DNA of 64,000 bases, from NCBI RefSeq assembly GCF_017638545.1, contig NZ_CP072110.1:682001-746000 (forward strand). Reading direction: 5' to 3'. Made by a program: the position numbers and the translations under genes. Positions 26,248 to 35,505 of this stretch are shown here, in pieces (within the stretch, counting starts at the first letter, position 1; every line of letters begins with the position of its first letter). The DNA comes from Psychrosphaera ytuae (GTDB lineage Bacteria; Pseudomonadota; Gammaproteobacteria; Enterobacterales; Alteromonadaceae). The notes under the pieces are model-generated. The model was not told where the DNA came from and ran no database searches. It was given only the letters and a program-made list of their open reading frames with translations.

Positions 26248-28789
26248 AGCCGAAGTTCCTAACATCCAAGTTCACTCTGGTGAACCTATCCGCGTCCACG
26301 AGGTATTTAAATTTGGTGGTTCGAGCCTAGGGACAGCGCCTAGAGTTTTAGCGGCGGCTCGTGCCACTTTAGCTGAGAGCAACGTCAGTGCTGTCGTTGT
26401 TTCTGCTAATGGTAATAACACCGATCATTTAATCCAACTGTGTGACGATAAAGCCTTATTAGACGAAGCTCTTACCGGTGATTCAAAATTATTAGCCAAG
26501 CAATTAAAAACGTTAATTGAGCAACAAACCGAACTTGCCCGATTATGTATATCAGACAAGTATTTAAATGAATATATTGAGCTTTTACATCAAGATCAAA
26601 ATTCAATTTCAAGGTGGCTCAACAATGGTCACCCTAACCTAACCAGAGCAGATATCATTGCCTATGGCGAAGTATGGTCGGCCAGATTATTCGCCCTTGC
26701 CCTCGAGTTTTTGAATGAACAAAACAAAAACCGAAAGTTTACCAGCTCTCGTTGGATAGACGCCCGCAATGTACTTAGATTTAATAAAAATGGCTTTTGT
26801 GAAAGTACTAGTTTCGCCAAGTTACAAGCGACCTTAAACCAAACAAAAACAACTCATGAACGCAACATCAATGTAATCACAGGATTTGTCGCATCAGACC
26901 ACATGGGTAAAACCATTCTGTTAGGAAGAAACGGCAGTGATTATTCTGCGAGCCTCATCGCAAGTTTACTTGATGCTAAAAAAGTTACGTTTTGGACCGA
27001 CGTTGATGGTGTTTTCTCTGCCGATCCAAACAGCGTGTCTGAAGCGCGACGACGAGACGAGTTGTCTTATCAAAACGCCTTTACTTTGTCTCAACTCGGT
27101 TCTCCTGTGTTACACCACCGCACCCTAAGCCCGCTTGAGTCCAATGCCATAGAATTGACCATTCGTAGGCTTGATACTGAGTACGCATCAAACCAAAATA
27201 ATACTGAGACAAATAAGTTAAAAGTAGGCTCAAGTATTCGCCACCAGGATTTAAATCAAAAAGAAGATTGGATTGTCCATGTCAAAAAAGATCTGGCTCT
27301 CATTGATTTAGAGTGCGTACCTGAGCAATACCCTATTTTGCTGCACTTTGAGAACAACATTGGTCAATTGCAAACAAACTCATTAAACACTGCATTGAGC
27401 CTCGCCCTCATCGACCCGCAGTTAGAACTACTTACTCTCGACAATACACATGCCGATTTTAAACACGTGAGTTTGATCAGTGTTATTACCCATAACAGCC
27501 ACCAATTACAAGATTGGTTTGCTCAGTTTTTTACGCAACATAATATAACGCCAATACAGTTGCTTACTATGCCAAATGCATTGGTTGCCTTGGTCGACGA
27601 CAAGCAACTCGACGATGGACAATCGACAGCGTCTAAAGACAATATAGAATCACTGTTGCATAGCGCCCTTTCTAATTTGCATACCGAGCTTCTAGTCGGC
27701 CTAATCGGCCCTGGGCAAGTTGGCGGCGAAGTCTTAGATCGAATCGCATCACTACAACCTGAGGCTAACCTAGCAAAAAGGTGTCGTTTTGTATTGCTTG
27801 CCAATTCTAAGCAGCAGGTAAGTTTAAATGAGTTAACGCAATGGTCTAGCACCTTGAATGAATCATCCGGCTTAAAACAAACAGCCGACCAAGATTTAGT
27901 CCAATTTTCTAAAAAGTTAAAAAGCTTAGTACACACTGATACGGTTCAGTCTGTCATCATTGACACGACTGGTAGTGATCAAGTTGCGACTTATTACAGT
28001 CAATTTTTTAGCGATGGTCACCATGTCATCACAGCCAACAAAGTTGCGGGTTCTTCACATTCGACCAACTACCAGCTTCTTCAACACGTTGCACGAGATA
28101 ACGCTGTTAAATGGTTATATGAATCAACGGTAGGTGCAGGTTTGCCGGTCATCCAAACAATTAAAAATTTAATTCAGAGCGGCGATCGAATTCACAGCAT
28201 AAAAACAGTATGTTCAGGTTCATTGGCATACATATTTAATCAATATAGTCAGGGGACCCGATTTTCTGAAGCGATTGCCCAAGCCAAACAAAAAGGCTTT
28301 ACCGAGCCAGACCCACGTCTGGACCTATCTGGTATCGACATCGCAAGAAAATTAGTGATTTTGGCTCGTGAGGCTGGTGCCAACTTAGAGCTCAACGACA
28401 TTGCTTTGCCCAATTGGTTGCCGAATTCCGTTTGTGATGCGCCATCTCTAGACATAGACAAACACGCAAACCAACTCGATGCGTATTTTGACAGTCAGGT
28501 ACCGACTACACCAACGGCACTCGTGCCATTGGCACAAATAGATTTTCAATACGGTATACAAACAGACCAGCCTGGTTATATCGTCGCCAACGCTCGTCTT
28601 GAACTGACCGATGTAGACTCTGACTCACCGTTTCACGGTTTATTACCAGGTGATAATTTGTTCTTGATAGAAAGTGAGTTTTATCAAGACATTCCACTAG
28701 TCATTCGAGGACCCGGTGCTGGGGCTACGGTTACTGCATCAGGAGTACTTGCTGATTTGTTGACGTTACTTTCAAGTAAGCATTTATAA
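26237..28789 (+). CDS. metL: bifunctional aspartate kinase / homoserine dehydrogenase II MetL
   Basis: The 850-aa fusion begins, after a ~22-residue extension, with the aspartokinase motif KFGGSS. GRNGSDYSAS and FWTDVDGVFSADP (kinase core) follow. A central, poorly conserved ACT-like region spans ~370-480. Homoserine dehydrogenase starts with LIGPGQVGGEV and has NKVAGSSHS and EPDPRLDLSGIDIARK. It makes aspartyl phosphate and later homoserine for methionine and threonine. The domain order and operon with metB match enterobacterial MetL. At 850 aa it is a little longer than the ~810 of E. coli. Start ATG 26237 lies inside metB. Confidence 0.92.
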   Translation: MPFEAEVPNIQVHSGEPIRVHEVFKFGGSSLGTAPRVLAAARATLAESNVSAVVVSANGNNTDHLIQLCDDKALLDEALTGDSKLLAKQLKTLIEQQTELARLCISDKYLNEYIELLHQDQNSISRWLNNGHPNLTRADIIAYGEVWSARLFALALEFLNEQNKNRKFTSSRWIDARNVLRFNKNGFCESTSFAKLQATLNQTKTTHERNINVITGFVASDHMGKTILLGRNGSDYSASLIASLLDAKKVTFWTDVDGVFSADPNSVSEARRRDELSYQNAFTLSQLGSPVLHHRTLSPLESNAIELTIRRLDTEYASNQNNTETNKLKVGSSIRHQDLNQKEDWIVHVKKDLALIDLECVPEQYPILLHFENNIGQLQTNSLNTALSLALIDPQLELLTLDNTHADFKHVSLISVITHNSHQLQDWFAQFFTQHNITPIQLLTMPNALVALVDDKQLDDGQSTASKDNIESLLHSALSNLHTELLVGLIGPGQVGGEVLDRIASLQPEANLAKRCRFVLLANSKQQVSLNELTQWSSTLNESSGLKQTADQDLVQFSKKLKSLVHTDTVQSVIIDTTGSDQVATYYSQFFSDGHHVITANKVAGSSHSTNYQLLQHVARDNAVKWLYESTVGAGLPVIQTIKNLIQSGDRIHSIKTVCSGSLAYIFNQYSQGTRFSEAIAQAKQKGFTEPDPRLDLSGIDIARKLVILAREAGANLELNDIALPNWLPNSVCDAPSLDIDKHANQLDAYFDSQVPTTPTALVPLAQIDFQYGIQTDQPGYIVANARLELTDVDSDSPFHGLLPGDNLFLIESEFYQDIPLVIRGPGAGATVTASGVLADLLTLLSSKHL

Positions 28790-28905
28790 AAGCAGCTATT
28801 GATAAAAGTGAACGTTAATAAATTTAATTGCGTATTGTGTGGAGGTTTAAAGGGGTTCAAGTTAAAATTGGACAAAAGCAGTAAAGGTTCAAAAGGCACT
28901 TTTCA

Positions 28906-29559
28906 ATGAGTGAAATACGTTCACGAGTCAGCCTACACGTAGGCAAAGCAGGCAATATTCCTGCAGAAATTGTTACTTTTAAAGAGTTTAAAGAAGGTAA
29001 CGAACACATAGCGGTTATTTTTAAGCGCGCAGATTTAGAGCAAGACGCACCATTGGTCCGTATTCATTCTGAGTGTTTAACTGGTGATGTATTCCACTCA
29101 TCTCGCTGTGATTGTGGTGATCAATTAGATGAAACCATAGAACGCATGGCTGAAAATGGCGGTATTATTTTGTACATGCGCCAAGAAGGACGTGGCATCG
29201 GTCTGTACAACAAACTCGATGCCTATGTTTTGCAGTCAGAGGGGATGAACACATACCAAGCCAACAAAGCGCTTGGTTTTGGTGAAGACCTACGTCAATA
29301 CGGTGATGCAGTTCACATGTTAAAGGCGTTAAATGTGAGTTCATTGCAATTGGTGACCAATAACCCAAGAAAGATCAAAGCAGTGGCTGCTGAGTTCAAC
29401 CTAGTATCTGATCAACGAACTGGCACCTTCATTAAAAAAGATAACCTAGGTTACTTACAAACCAAGTCTGCCCACGGTCAACACATGTTATGTAAGCATG
29501 ATTTAACTGACGACACAGCTCAGGACCAGGATATAGCGACTGAACGAGCAGCGAGTTAA
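28906..29559 (+). CDS. ribA: GTP cyclohydrolase II RibA
   Basis: The 217-aa enzyme opens GTP to the first riboflavin precursor. The zinc site Cys57, Cys68, Cys70 (HSECLTGDVFHSSRCDCGDQ) sits three residues from the E. coli numbering. The GTP-binding RQEGRGIGL and catalytic Tyr/Arg region follow, ending in VTNNPRKI. It is a stand-alone RibA with no DHBP synthase domain. ATG 28906 lies 116 bp after metL, so it may have its own promoter or share the met transcript. A strong terminator follows. Confidence 0.95.
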   Translation: MSEIRSRVSLHVGKAGNIPAEIVTFKEFKEGNEHIAVIFKRADLEQDAPLVRIHSECLTGDVFHSSRCDCGDQLDETIERMAENGGIILYMRQEGRGIGLYNKLDAYVLQSEGMNTYQANKALGFGEDLRQYGDAVHMLKALNVSSLQLVTNNPRKIKAVAAEFNLVSDQRTGTFIKKDNLGYLQTKSAHGQHMLCKHDLTDDTAQDQDIATERAAS

Positions 29560-29592
29560 TCGTTAGTTATTACAAACGATTCAAAACGGAAA

Positions 29593-29618
29593 AAGGAAGG
29601 CTTCGCCTTCCTTTTTTT
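29593..29618. terminator. Rho-independent terminator after ribA
   Basis: AAGGAAGG (29593-29600), loop CTTCG, then CCTTCCTT (29606-29613) is followed by a T run to 29618. The opposite strand has a shorter T run (CCTTCCTTTTTCC), so it may also stop transcription of the convergent DUF418 gene. Confidence 0.9.
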
Positions 29619-29635
29619 ATTAATTCATTCAGAAC

Positions 29636-30889
29636 CTAAACAACCGTCTGTTGCTCCGTTGGAGTTTGAGCTTCAGCTTTTTCAATATTCAGGCTTTGTT
29701 GCTCACGTTTTATTTTGCTAACAGTGCGTTGTACTTGCTTGCGCCAAATATACTCAAGTGGCCCTTGATTGAATTTAAGCTTGTACAAACTCGCAAGTAC
29801 AAGCTGAATCACAGCAAAACCGAGCGCCACTATAAAGTATTCAAATAAATTTAGCTGTACCGAAAGCTCAGTAAAATACACTCTAAATATCAAGGTCATA
29901 ACCAATGACTGCAAGATATAAAATGTAAACGCCATCGTTCCGACTTTTTTCACCGCTCGAACAAGCCACGAGCCAGAAGAGGCTAAATCAGCTTTAACCA
30001 CGAAGTGCCAAATAATAAGCGCCATACTTAACCCAGACAACGATGCCAACACACCTGACGCACTTTGCCAAACATCTGGGTGAACTATTGCGATAAAGGC
30101 GTCAATTGCAGAGACAACAAGTGTCACAAGGAGTAGCTTGATTAATGCTGGCCGAGTAAAGCCGGTTTTTAACGCCCCAGATTTGTATAAACCCAGGCCA
30201 ATAAGCATAGTGCCTACAATATAAAACAAGCTTAGTATCGGAAAAGTAACAACATAAGCAACAGCAATAAAAAGCGAAACCATAACCCACTCCCAATAAG
30301 GAGCGTGTGATGTTGAGATAGCCTCATTAAATGCTTCCGAGCCACGGACCATCGGCTCTCCAAAATACCCAGCTAACGCCCATTGTGTTGCTAACACAAG
30401 CATACCAATAGCAAAGAAAGTCTTGCCAACTTTAAGGGTCTTTTCGGCACTCCATTCCAAGCGGTTTAACAAAAACAATCCTGATAGTGCATAAACTAGC
30501 AGTATATCCCCAGGCCATATAAATACGCAGTGAATCGTGCCAAAAAGAACTAGCCAAAACAGCCTAGATTTAAGAATGGGCTTGGGTTGTAAGTTTTTGT
30601 TTTGGTAATTTTGCCACTGAATATAAAGACCCACCGCAAACAAAATACAAAACAAGCTTCTAAAACGGCCATCAAACAAAAATGCGTTTACACCACGCAT
30701 AATTTGATCTGCTAGTAAAACGGGCTCATGCATGACGTAACCAAGTTCAAACATTCCCATATGAGTTATGTTCAAAAACAGTAACCCCAAAACAGCAAGG
30801 CCTCTGAGTAAGTCTAAGTATTGGATACGAGTTGGGGAGATAGTTTGAACAGTTTCAGATGACGAAACTTCAGATGGTATACTGGACAT
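29636..30889 (-). CDS. DUF418 family inner-membrane protein (YeiB-like)
   Basis: The 417-aa protein has about ten hydrophobic segments. It shows the DUF418/YeiB hallmarks RIQYLDLLRGLAVLGLLFLNI near the N-terminus, RFRSLFCILFAVGL, and the C-terminal GPLEYIWRK. Family members resemble acyltransferase-3 proteins in topology, and their substrate is unknown. ATG 30889 has a strong AAGGAAGG ribosome site. The N-terminal 20 residues are polar and Ser/Thr-rich. A charged Gln/Glu-rich tail follows the last helix. The gene is convergent with ribA. Confidence 0.85.
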   Translation of the reverse strand: MSSIPSEVSSSETVQTISPTRIQYLDLLRGLAVLGLLFLNITHMGMFELGYVMHEPVLLADQIMRGVNAFLFDGRFRSLFCILFAVGLYIQWQNYQNKNLQPKPILKSRLFWLVLFGTIHCVFIWPGDILLVYALSGLFLLNRLEWSAEKTLKVGKTFFAIGMLVLATQWALAGYFGEPMVRGSEAFNEAISTSHAPYWEWVMVSLFIAVAYVVTFPILSLFYIVGTMLIGLGLYKSGALKTGFTRPALIKLLLVTLVVSAIDAFIAIVHPDVWQSASGVLASLSGLSMALIIWHFVVKADLASSGSWLVRAVKKVGTMAFTFYILQSLVMTLIFRVYFTELSVQLNLFEYFIVALGFAVIQLVLASLYKLKFNQGPLEYIWRKQVQRTVSKIKREQQSLNIEKAEAQTPTEQQTVV

Positions 30890-30995
30890 AATTTGGCCTT
30901 CCTTTGACTGGGCTCCATAAAACCAAGAGTCAGTCTAAAGAAAAGCCAAAATAAATCCCAGTATTTCTGTACCAGATAGCCGTTGTAATTTGTTT

Positions 30996-31391
30996 CTAAA
31001 TGTTAACTAAAAACAAATCACATGGAGCGTAGTTCGCAACACCATTTGCAGTCGACCCCAACATGCCGGTGATACCCTTTTCAGAGTGTGTCCCCATAAT
31101 GATCAAATCAGCTTCAATCGCTTCGGCTTTACCAATAATTTCACGATATGGTTTACCGACTTTAACTGAAGTACGCTTGCGACTAACATCATATTTAGTG
31201 GCAATCGCTTCCATCTTAGGCACAATTTCTTCTTCTAGCTTAGCTTGGTAGTCTTTTGGCAATAAGGTGTATGAAATTACACTTATCAAATACACTTTTG
31301 AATCAAACTTCTTGGCAATATCCAGAGCTTTTTTAACAACCTGCTCGCCTTCATCACTTGCTTCTATCGCAACTAAGATTTTATCGTACAT
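30996..31391 (-). CDS. universal stress protein (UspA family)
   Basis: The single-domain 131-aa protein has the Usp fold: start YDKILVAIEASDEGEQVV, then LIIMGTHSEKGITGMLGSTANGV, containing the G-x2-G-x9-G-S/T-like nucleotide loop, and the end CDLFLVNI. Such proteins bind ATP or act as stress-induced regulators. ATG 31391 has AAGGAT upstream. An FNR-like box lies 80-93 bp upstream at a position fitting class II activation, so oxygen-limited induction is likely. It is a monocistronic gene by layout. Confidence 0.9.
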   Translation of the reverse strand: MYDKILVAIEASDEGEQVVKKALDIAKKFDSKVYLISVISYTLLPKDYQAKLEEEIVPKMEAIATKYDVSRKRTSVKVGKPYREIIGKAEAIEADLIIMGTHSEKGITGMLGSTANGVANYAPCDLFLVNI

Positions 31392-31442
31392 TATCTAATC
31401 CTTATTCGTGAAACACGTTTACCACTGATTTTTATATTTCTA

Positions 31443-31484
31443 AGTGTAGCTTTAAATTAAATGAAATAAATTGATTTAAAACAA
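31443..31484 (-). promoter_or_regulatory. FNR-like activated promoter of the usp gene
   Basis: TTGAT-TTAA-AACAA (31471-31484) matches TTGAT-N4-ATCAA with one mismatch. On the minus strand a TACACT -10 (31448-31443) lies 22 bp downstream, placing the box centre near -41.5, the class II FNR position. Confidence 0.45.
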
Positions 31485-31605
31485 CTTTCTCTTCTTTGTA
31501 TAAATAGTTATTTAATATTACTAATCACTCTAATCCAAGTCCTTTCTTCCATCGTTTTGCATAGTAGAATTCGCGATCTTTCTCGAACAACACAAAGTGA
31601 TCTCT

Positions 31606-32877
31606 ATGTTTTCTCGATTTTTCTCACTATCACTGTCAAAGCAAATCTTATTTGCCTTTTTGGCCGCTATCGCTTTTGGACTTGTATTTAAAGATGCAGC
31701 CTTAGCAATTAAACCTATCGGAACAGCCTACATCAATGCCATTAAAATGGTGGTTATCCCATTGCTGTTTTTTTCTATAGTAAGTTCGATTTTCAATTTT
31801 TCAGATCCGAGTAAATTAAAACGACTGGGACTTAAAACAATCGGCGTATTTTTGTTAACCGCTTTAATTGCGAGTTTAATCGGCTTAGGCGTTGGTACGG
31901 CGTTTAATTGGACCGACAGTATTCAAATGTCCTCAGAAATCGACAAAATAAGAGTTATTCCTAGTATTGGGGAAGTTCTCTCAGGTTTCATCCCTGCAAA
32001 TATTGTAGACGCAATGGCTAGTGGTAAAGTAATCCCCGTTGTGGTTTTTTCGGTAATTCTTGGCTTTGCAGTTCTTAAAACAGGTCCTGCTGCTGACGCA
32101 TTTAAAGCCTTTATCGTATCTGGTAACGAAGTTATGGCTTCGCTGATGCGTATTGTGTTGGCAGTAACACCAATCGGTGTTTTTGCTATTTTGGCCGCAA
32201 CCGTCAGTCAATTTGGTCTTGAAACGTTGTTGCCTCTCGGTCAATTTATCCTAGCGGTTTACTTAGGTTGCTTAATTCACATCGCGGTTACCTATTCGAG
32301 CCTGGTATATGCCTTTGGTAAAATGAACCCAATTTCATTTTACAAAAACATCTTTGAGGCACAAGCGACGGCCTATAGTACTTGCAGTAGCTATGCAACA
32401 CTGCCAGTAACTACTAAAGTCATTTCTGAAAACTTAAAGGTCGAAAAAGGCTTTGGGTCTTTCGTCGCAAATATTGGTTCGAGTGCCAATATGGACGGCT
32501 GTGGCGGCATTTATCCGGCGATAGCGGCGATATTTATTGCCCACATCTACGGCATCTCTTTGGATATGGTTGACTACGGTATCATTACCATGACTGCGGT
32601 CATAAGTAGTATCGGTACTGCAGGCGTACCTGGTGCTGCATTGGTCATGCTAACGGTTACACTTAATGCCGTTGGCTTACCATTGGAGGGTATCGCCATT
32701 GTAGCTGCAATTGACCGCATTATTGATATGATGCGAACAGCCACCAACATTACAGGCGATGCAGTCACGGCTCTAGTGGTTGCTCAAAGCGAAGGGCTGG
32801 TCGGTAACGAACAACCTGATAATACAAAAAACATAAATCAAACCCAGGTTAACTCAACAAACGCATCCATAGCATAA
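31606..32877 (+). CDS. sodium/proton:dicarboxylate (or amino acid) symporter, DAACS family
   Basis: The 423-aa carrier is of the GltP/DctA/SstT type. Hydrophobic helices begin with KQILFAFLAAIAFGLVF, and KMVVIPLLFFSIVSS follows. The substrate and sodium region has SSYATLPVT (serine-rich re-entrant loop), NIGSSANMDGCGGIYPAIAA and DRIIDMMRTATNITGDAV. The last motif with M-R-T-x-x-N-x-x-G-D is the coordination site for substrate and cation. I choose ATG 31606 over GTG 31597. The family transports glutamate, aspartate or C4-dicarboxylates, and the exact substrate is not decidable. A terminator follows. Confidence 0.85.
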   Translation: MFSRFFSLSLSKQILFAFLAAIAFGLVFKDAALAIKPIGTAYINAIKMVVIPLLFFSIVSSIFNFSDPSKLKRLGLKTIGVFLLTALIASLIGLGVGTAFNWTDSIQMSSEIDKIRVIPSIGEVLSGFIPANIVDAMASGKVIPVVVFSVILGFAVLKTGPAADAFKAFIVSGNEVMASLMRIVLAVTPIGVFAILAATVSQFGLETLLPLGQFILAVYLGCLIHIAVTYSSLVYAFGKMNPISFYKNIFEAQATAYSTCSSYATLPVTTKVISENLKVEKGFGSFVANIGSSANMDGCGGIYPAIAAIFIAHIYGISLDMVDYGIITMTAVISSIGTAGVPGAALVMLTVTLNAVGLPLEGIAIVAAIDRIIDMMRTATNITGDAVTALVVAQSEGLVGNEQPDNTKNINQTQVNSTNASIA

Positions 32878-32910
32878 GTCGTTATACCTTTAAGTTAATC
32901 ATCTAATAAA

Positions 32911-32942
32911 AAATGCGAGCACTTGCCTCGCATTTTGTTTTT
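32911..32942. terminator. bidirectional Rho-independent terminator
   Basis: AAATGCGAG (32911-32919) pairs with CTCGCATTT (32927-32935), then TGTTTTTTG. A-rich sequence on the left gives a T run for the opposite strand, serving the convergent VOC gene. Confidence 0.85.
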
Positions 32943-32977
32943 TGTTAACTACCTATGTGTGCAGTCATTTAAAATGA

Positions 32978-33400
32978 TTACTTGGCATCTCTGAACAGTA
33001 CTTCAGGGTTTACCATTGTTTTCATTTCTAAGACGTTGCCATTTGGATCTTCGATAAAAAACGTCTCTTGCTCAAACTCAGTTCCAACAAAACGTCTGTA
33101 AGGCTTATCAAGGTATTCTAATCCAGCAGCTTCAATACGCTGTTTTAATGCCTGAAACTCATCTTCTGGCATATGTACGCCAAAATGAGGAACTGACACC
33201 GCGCCCATATCAACGTCGTGTCTTACTGTTGGCAAGCGCTCTTCGCTTTGATGAATTGTTAGTTCGTTACCCCAAAAATCAATGTCGATCCAACGGCCTT
33301 CCTCACTATTACCCGAACGACAACCCATAACTTCGCAATAAAACTTCTTTGCAACTTCCAGGTCACCTGCAGGAATAGCTAGATGCAAACAATTAGACAT
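32978..33400 (-). CDS. VOC-superfamily (glyoxalase/dioxygenase-like) protein
   Basis: The 140-aa protein has two beta-alpha-beta-beta-beta modules: SNCLHLAIPAGDLEVAKKFYCEVMGC with metal-ligand-type His6, VPHFGVHMPEDEFQALKQRI, and FIEDPNGNVLEMKT with the terminal Glu ligand. Those are the usual metal-binding positions of small VOC enzymes (glyoxalases, fosfomycin-type, extradiol-like). Its substrate is unknown. ATG 33400 has AGGG upstream. A perfect FNR box lies ~97-110 bp upstream; a leftward TATAAT (33446-33441) would put it near -70, compatible with class I activation. Confidence 0.8.
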   Translation of the reverse strand: MSNCLHLAIPAGDLEVAKKFYCEVMGCRSGNSEEGRWIDIDFWGNELTIHQSEERLPTVRHDVDMGAVSVPHFGVHMPEDEFQALKQRIEAAGLEYLDKPYRRFVGTEFEQETFFIEDPNGNVLEMKTMVNPEVLFRDAK

Positions 33401-33496
33401 ATCTTATTTACCCTTCAAAACATGGTGTTTATTTGCCGCTATTATAATTAATTCCACAATTAAAAAAAGCGTTGCTATTGAATACCTAATTACACA

Positions 33497-33510
33497 TTGA
33501 TGTAAATCAA
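33497..33510. promoter_or_regulatory. perfect FNR box between VOC gene and haem-PAS chemoreceptor gene
   Basis: TTGAT-GTAA-ATCAA (33497-33510) matches the FNR consensus exactly. It lies in the divergent region, ~190 bp before the chemoreceptor gene and ~97 bp before the VOC gene. A TATAAT facing the VOC gene lies at 33446-33441. Which gene it controls is not settled by spacing. Confidence 0.7.
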
Positions 33511-33698
33511 AAAGGAGTTTGTTCGATCCAGAAAAAGCCGAAATTTTTTAACCCTATGTCTGCCTTGAGTTTATTGACAACTCCCGAGAGTCTACTACTT
33601 ATTAAATACACGCTTTTCGCCAAACGTTCCCGTTTTAGCGCAATAGATTAGACGGATATTTTGATGTAACAAACAAACTATAAACACAAGAGATTGAT

Positions 33699-35444
33699 AT
33701 GTTTAACTTTACTAGCAAAAACTCTCTCGCAGAACAAGCACTCGCACAGACAATCGTTGCTGTCGTAAGCATAGACGAAAATAATAATGTAACTTTCTTT
33801 AATAAAGCTGCGGAAAAATTGTGGGGCTACACAAAAAGTGAGGTTCTCGGAATGAACGTTAAAATGTTAGTTCCCACCGAGCATCAAAGTAACCATGACA
33901 GTTATGTAAATCATCATAGAACATCAGACATAGATAAAATCGTTGGTAGCTCTCGAGAAGTGCAACTCGAAACTAAGTCCGGTAAGCGAATATGGGTACA
34001 ACTTTCTCTTTCTCAAGTGAAACTCAATGGCAAAAAACACTACACAGCCTTAGTTCGAGATGTAACGGCAGAGCGAGATCAACGGGAAATTGTTGAACAA
34101 ACCCTCGAACAAGCACTCGACGCAGTGGTTTGTATTAATGAGCACAACTGTGTGACTTTATTCAACAAAGCCGCAGAAGAACTTTGGGGTTACGATCGTA
34201 ATGAGGTATTAGGCGAAAACGTTAAAATGCTTGTACCACAGGCTATACAGCCTGAGCATGATGATTATGTCAATGCCAATAGGACCACAGGCCAAGACAA
34301 AATTGTCGGTACGAGCAGAGAAGTAAAAATAGAACGTCGTGATGGCGAAACGCTTTGGGGTCGCCTGTCGCTCTCTAAAGTTAAATTAGAAGGTCGAACA
34401 CTCTATACAGCGTTCATAAGGGACGTTACCGAAGAAATACGGCAGAGGGAAATGCAAAAAATGATTTCGCTAGTCGCAAACGAGACCGACAATGCCGTTA
34501 TCATCACCCCACCTAACGGCAAAATTCAATACGTTAACAAGGGATTTGAGCGTCTCACAGGTTACAAATCAGCAGAGGTTATTGGCCGTAAGCCAGGTGA
34601 CTTCTTACAGGGTGAAGAGACCGATACTGGTACTGTTGATCGAATTAGACATCACTTGAGTGAACGCACTCCATTCTACGAAGAAATACTTAACTACCAC
34701 AAAGACGGGACTCCTTATTGGACCGCCCTTTCAATTAACCCGGTGTTTGAAGATGGTGAGTTAACCAACTTTATTGCGGTTCAAGCTGATGTGACCCGAG
34801 TCAAGCAAATGGCGTTGGACTTTACCCGTAAACTCGATGCCATTGGTAGTGCCCTTGTGCTTTTAGAAATGAAGACCAACGGCGAAATAATTGATGCTAA
34901 CGATTTGCTGATAGAGACGATAGGCAGCCGTGTTGTTGCTGAACGAATGGCTCAAGAAGTTCTTGCCCTTATTTCTGGTGACAACAAGACCAAGCTCGAA
35001 AGCAAAGGCTTTTTATCTATGGTTTTCGATTTTGATGTGGATGGTCGCTACTTTGCATTTGATGCAAGACTTAGTGCCCTTAAAGACTTCCAAGGTAACG
35101 TAACTCGTTACGTGTTCTTTGGTATCGACGTAACCCAAAGAAAGCAGGCAGTAAATGAAACACAGGCTGCAACTCAAGAGCTTGTTACAACGAGTCAAAC
35201 TATCAGTTCAATCGTTGGTACAATCAATTCTATTTCAGATCAAACTAACTTGTTAGCCTTAAATGCAGCTATCGAAGCGGCTCGAGCCGGTGAGTCTGGT
35301 AGAGGGTTTGCAGTTGTTGCTGATGAAGTTAGGACATTAGCAGGTAACTCAAGAGAGTCTAGTAACGAGATTGACAAACTCATCCGTGAAACGGTAGCAA
35401 AGATAGACGAATTGGCGTCTTGGATTAAGAAGATTGATGCCTAA
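33699..35444 (+). CDS. soluble PAS-PAS-PAS-PAS chemoreceptor (MCP) with two FixL-type haem-PAS domains, BdlA-like
   Basis: The 581-aa protein has no membrane segment or signal peptide. PAS1 (~10-122) and PAS2 (~134-244) are near-duplicates. Both carry the FixL signature with the proximal haem His and distal Arg exactly 20 residues apart: His66/Arg86 and His187/Arg207. PAS3 (~255-370) is LOV-like (GRKPGDFLQGEETD) but has Gly300 where LOV domains have the photoactive Cys. A fourth, divergent PAS follows (~375-480). The C-terminus is a short MCP hairpin with DQTNLLALNAAIEAARAGE, RGFAVVADEVRTLA and little after it, lacking methylation arms. It would signal oxygen or gas levels to CheA/CheW. ATG 33699 is well placed. 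Confidence 0.85.
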   Translation: MFNFTSKNSLAEQALAQTIVAVVSIDENNNVTFFNKAAEKLWGYTKSEVLGMNVKMLVPTEHQSNHDSYVNHHRTSDIDKIVGSSREVQLETKSGKRIWVQLSLSQVKLNGKKHYTALVRDVTAERDQREIVEQTLEQALDAVVCINEHNCVTLFNKAAEELWGYDRNEVLGENVKMLVPQAIQPEHDDYVNANRTTGQDKIVGTSREVKIERRDGETLWGRLSLSKVKLEGRTLYTAFIRDVTEEIRQREMQKMISLVANETDNAVIITPPNGKIQYVNKGFERLTGYKSAEVIGRKPGDFLQGEETDTGTVDRIRHHLSERTPFYEEILNYHKDGTPYWTALSINPVFEDGELTNFIAVQADVTRVKQMALDFTRKLDAIGSALVLLEMKTNGEIIDANDLLIETIGSRVVAERMAQEVLALISGDNKTKLESKGFLSMVFDFDVDGRYFAFDARLSALKDFQGNVTRYVFFGIDVTQRKQAVNETQAATQELVTTSQTISSIVGTINSISDQTNLLALNAAIEAARAGESGRGFAVVADEVRTLAGNSRESSNEIDKLIRETVAKIDELASWIKKIDA

Positions 35445-35468
35445 CTCTATACTCATTTTTCCAATAAT

Positions 35469-35494
35469 AAGGCGCTGATTCAGCGCCTTTTTTG
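35469..35494. terminator. terminator between convergent chemoreceptor and SPFH genes
   Basis: AAGGCGCTG (35469-35477), loop ATT, CAGCGCCTT (35481-35489) and a T run make a strong rightward terminator. The leftward side has a weaker TTATTATT. Confidence 0.9.
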
Positions 35495-35505
35495 TATTTG
35501 AACAA

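Noticed and set aside
27523..27936. 137-codon open frame antisense to metL
   Set aside because: It lies wholly within the well-conserved metL gene, and its peptide looks like antisense noise (Cys/Ser-rich, no fold).
34560..34630. LOV photoreceptor domain in the chemoreceptor
   Set aside because: The sequence GRKPGDFLQG aligns with the LOV GRNCRFLQG motif but has Gly in place of the flavin-bonding Cys, so a classical photocycle is not possible.
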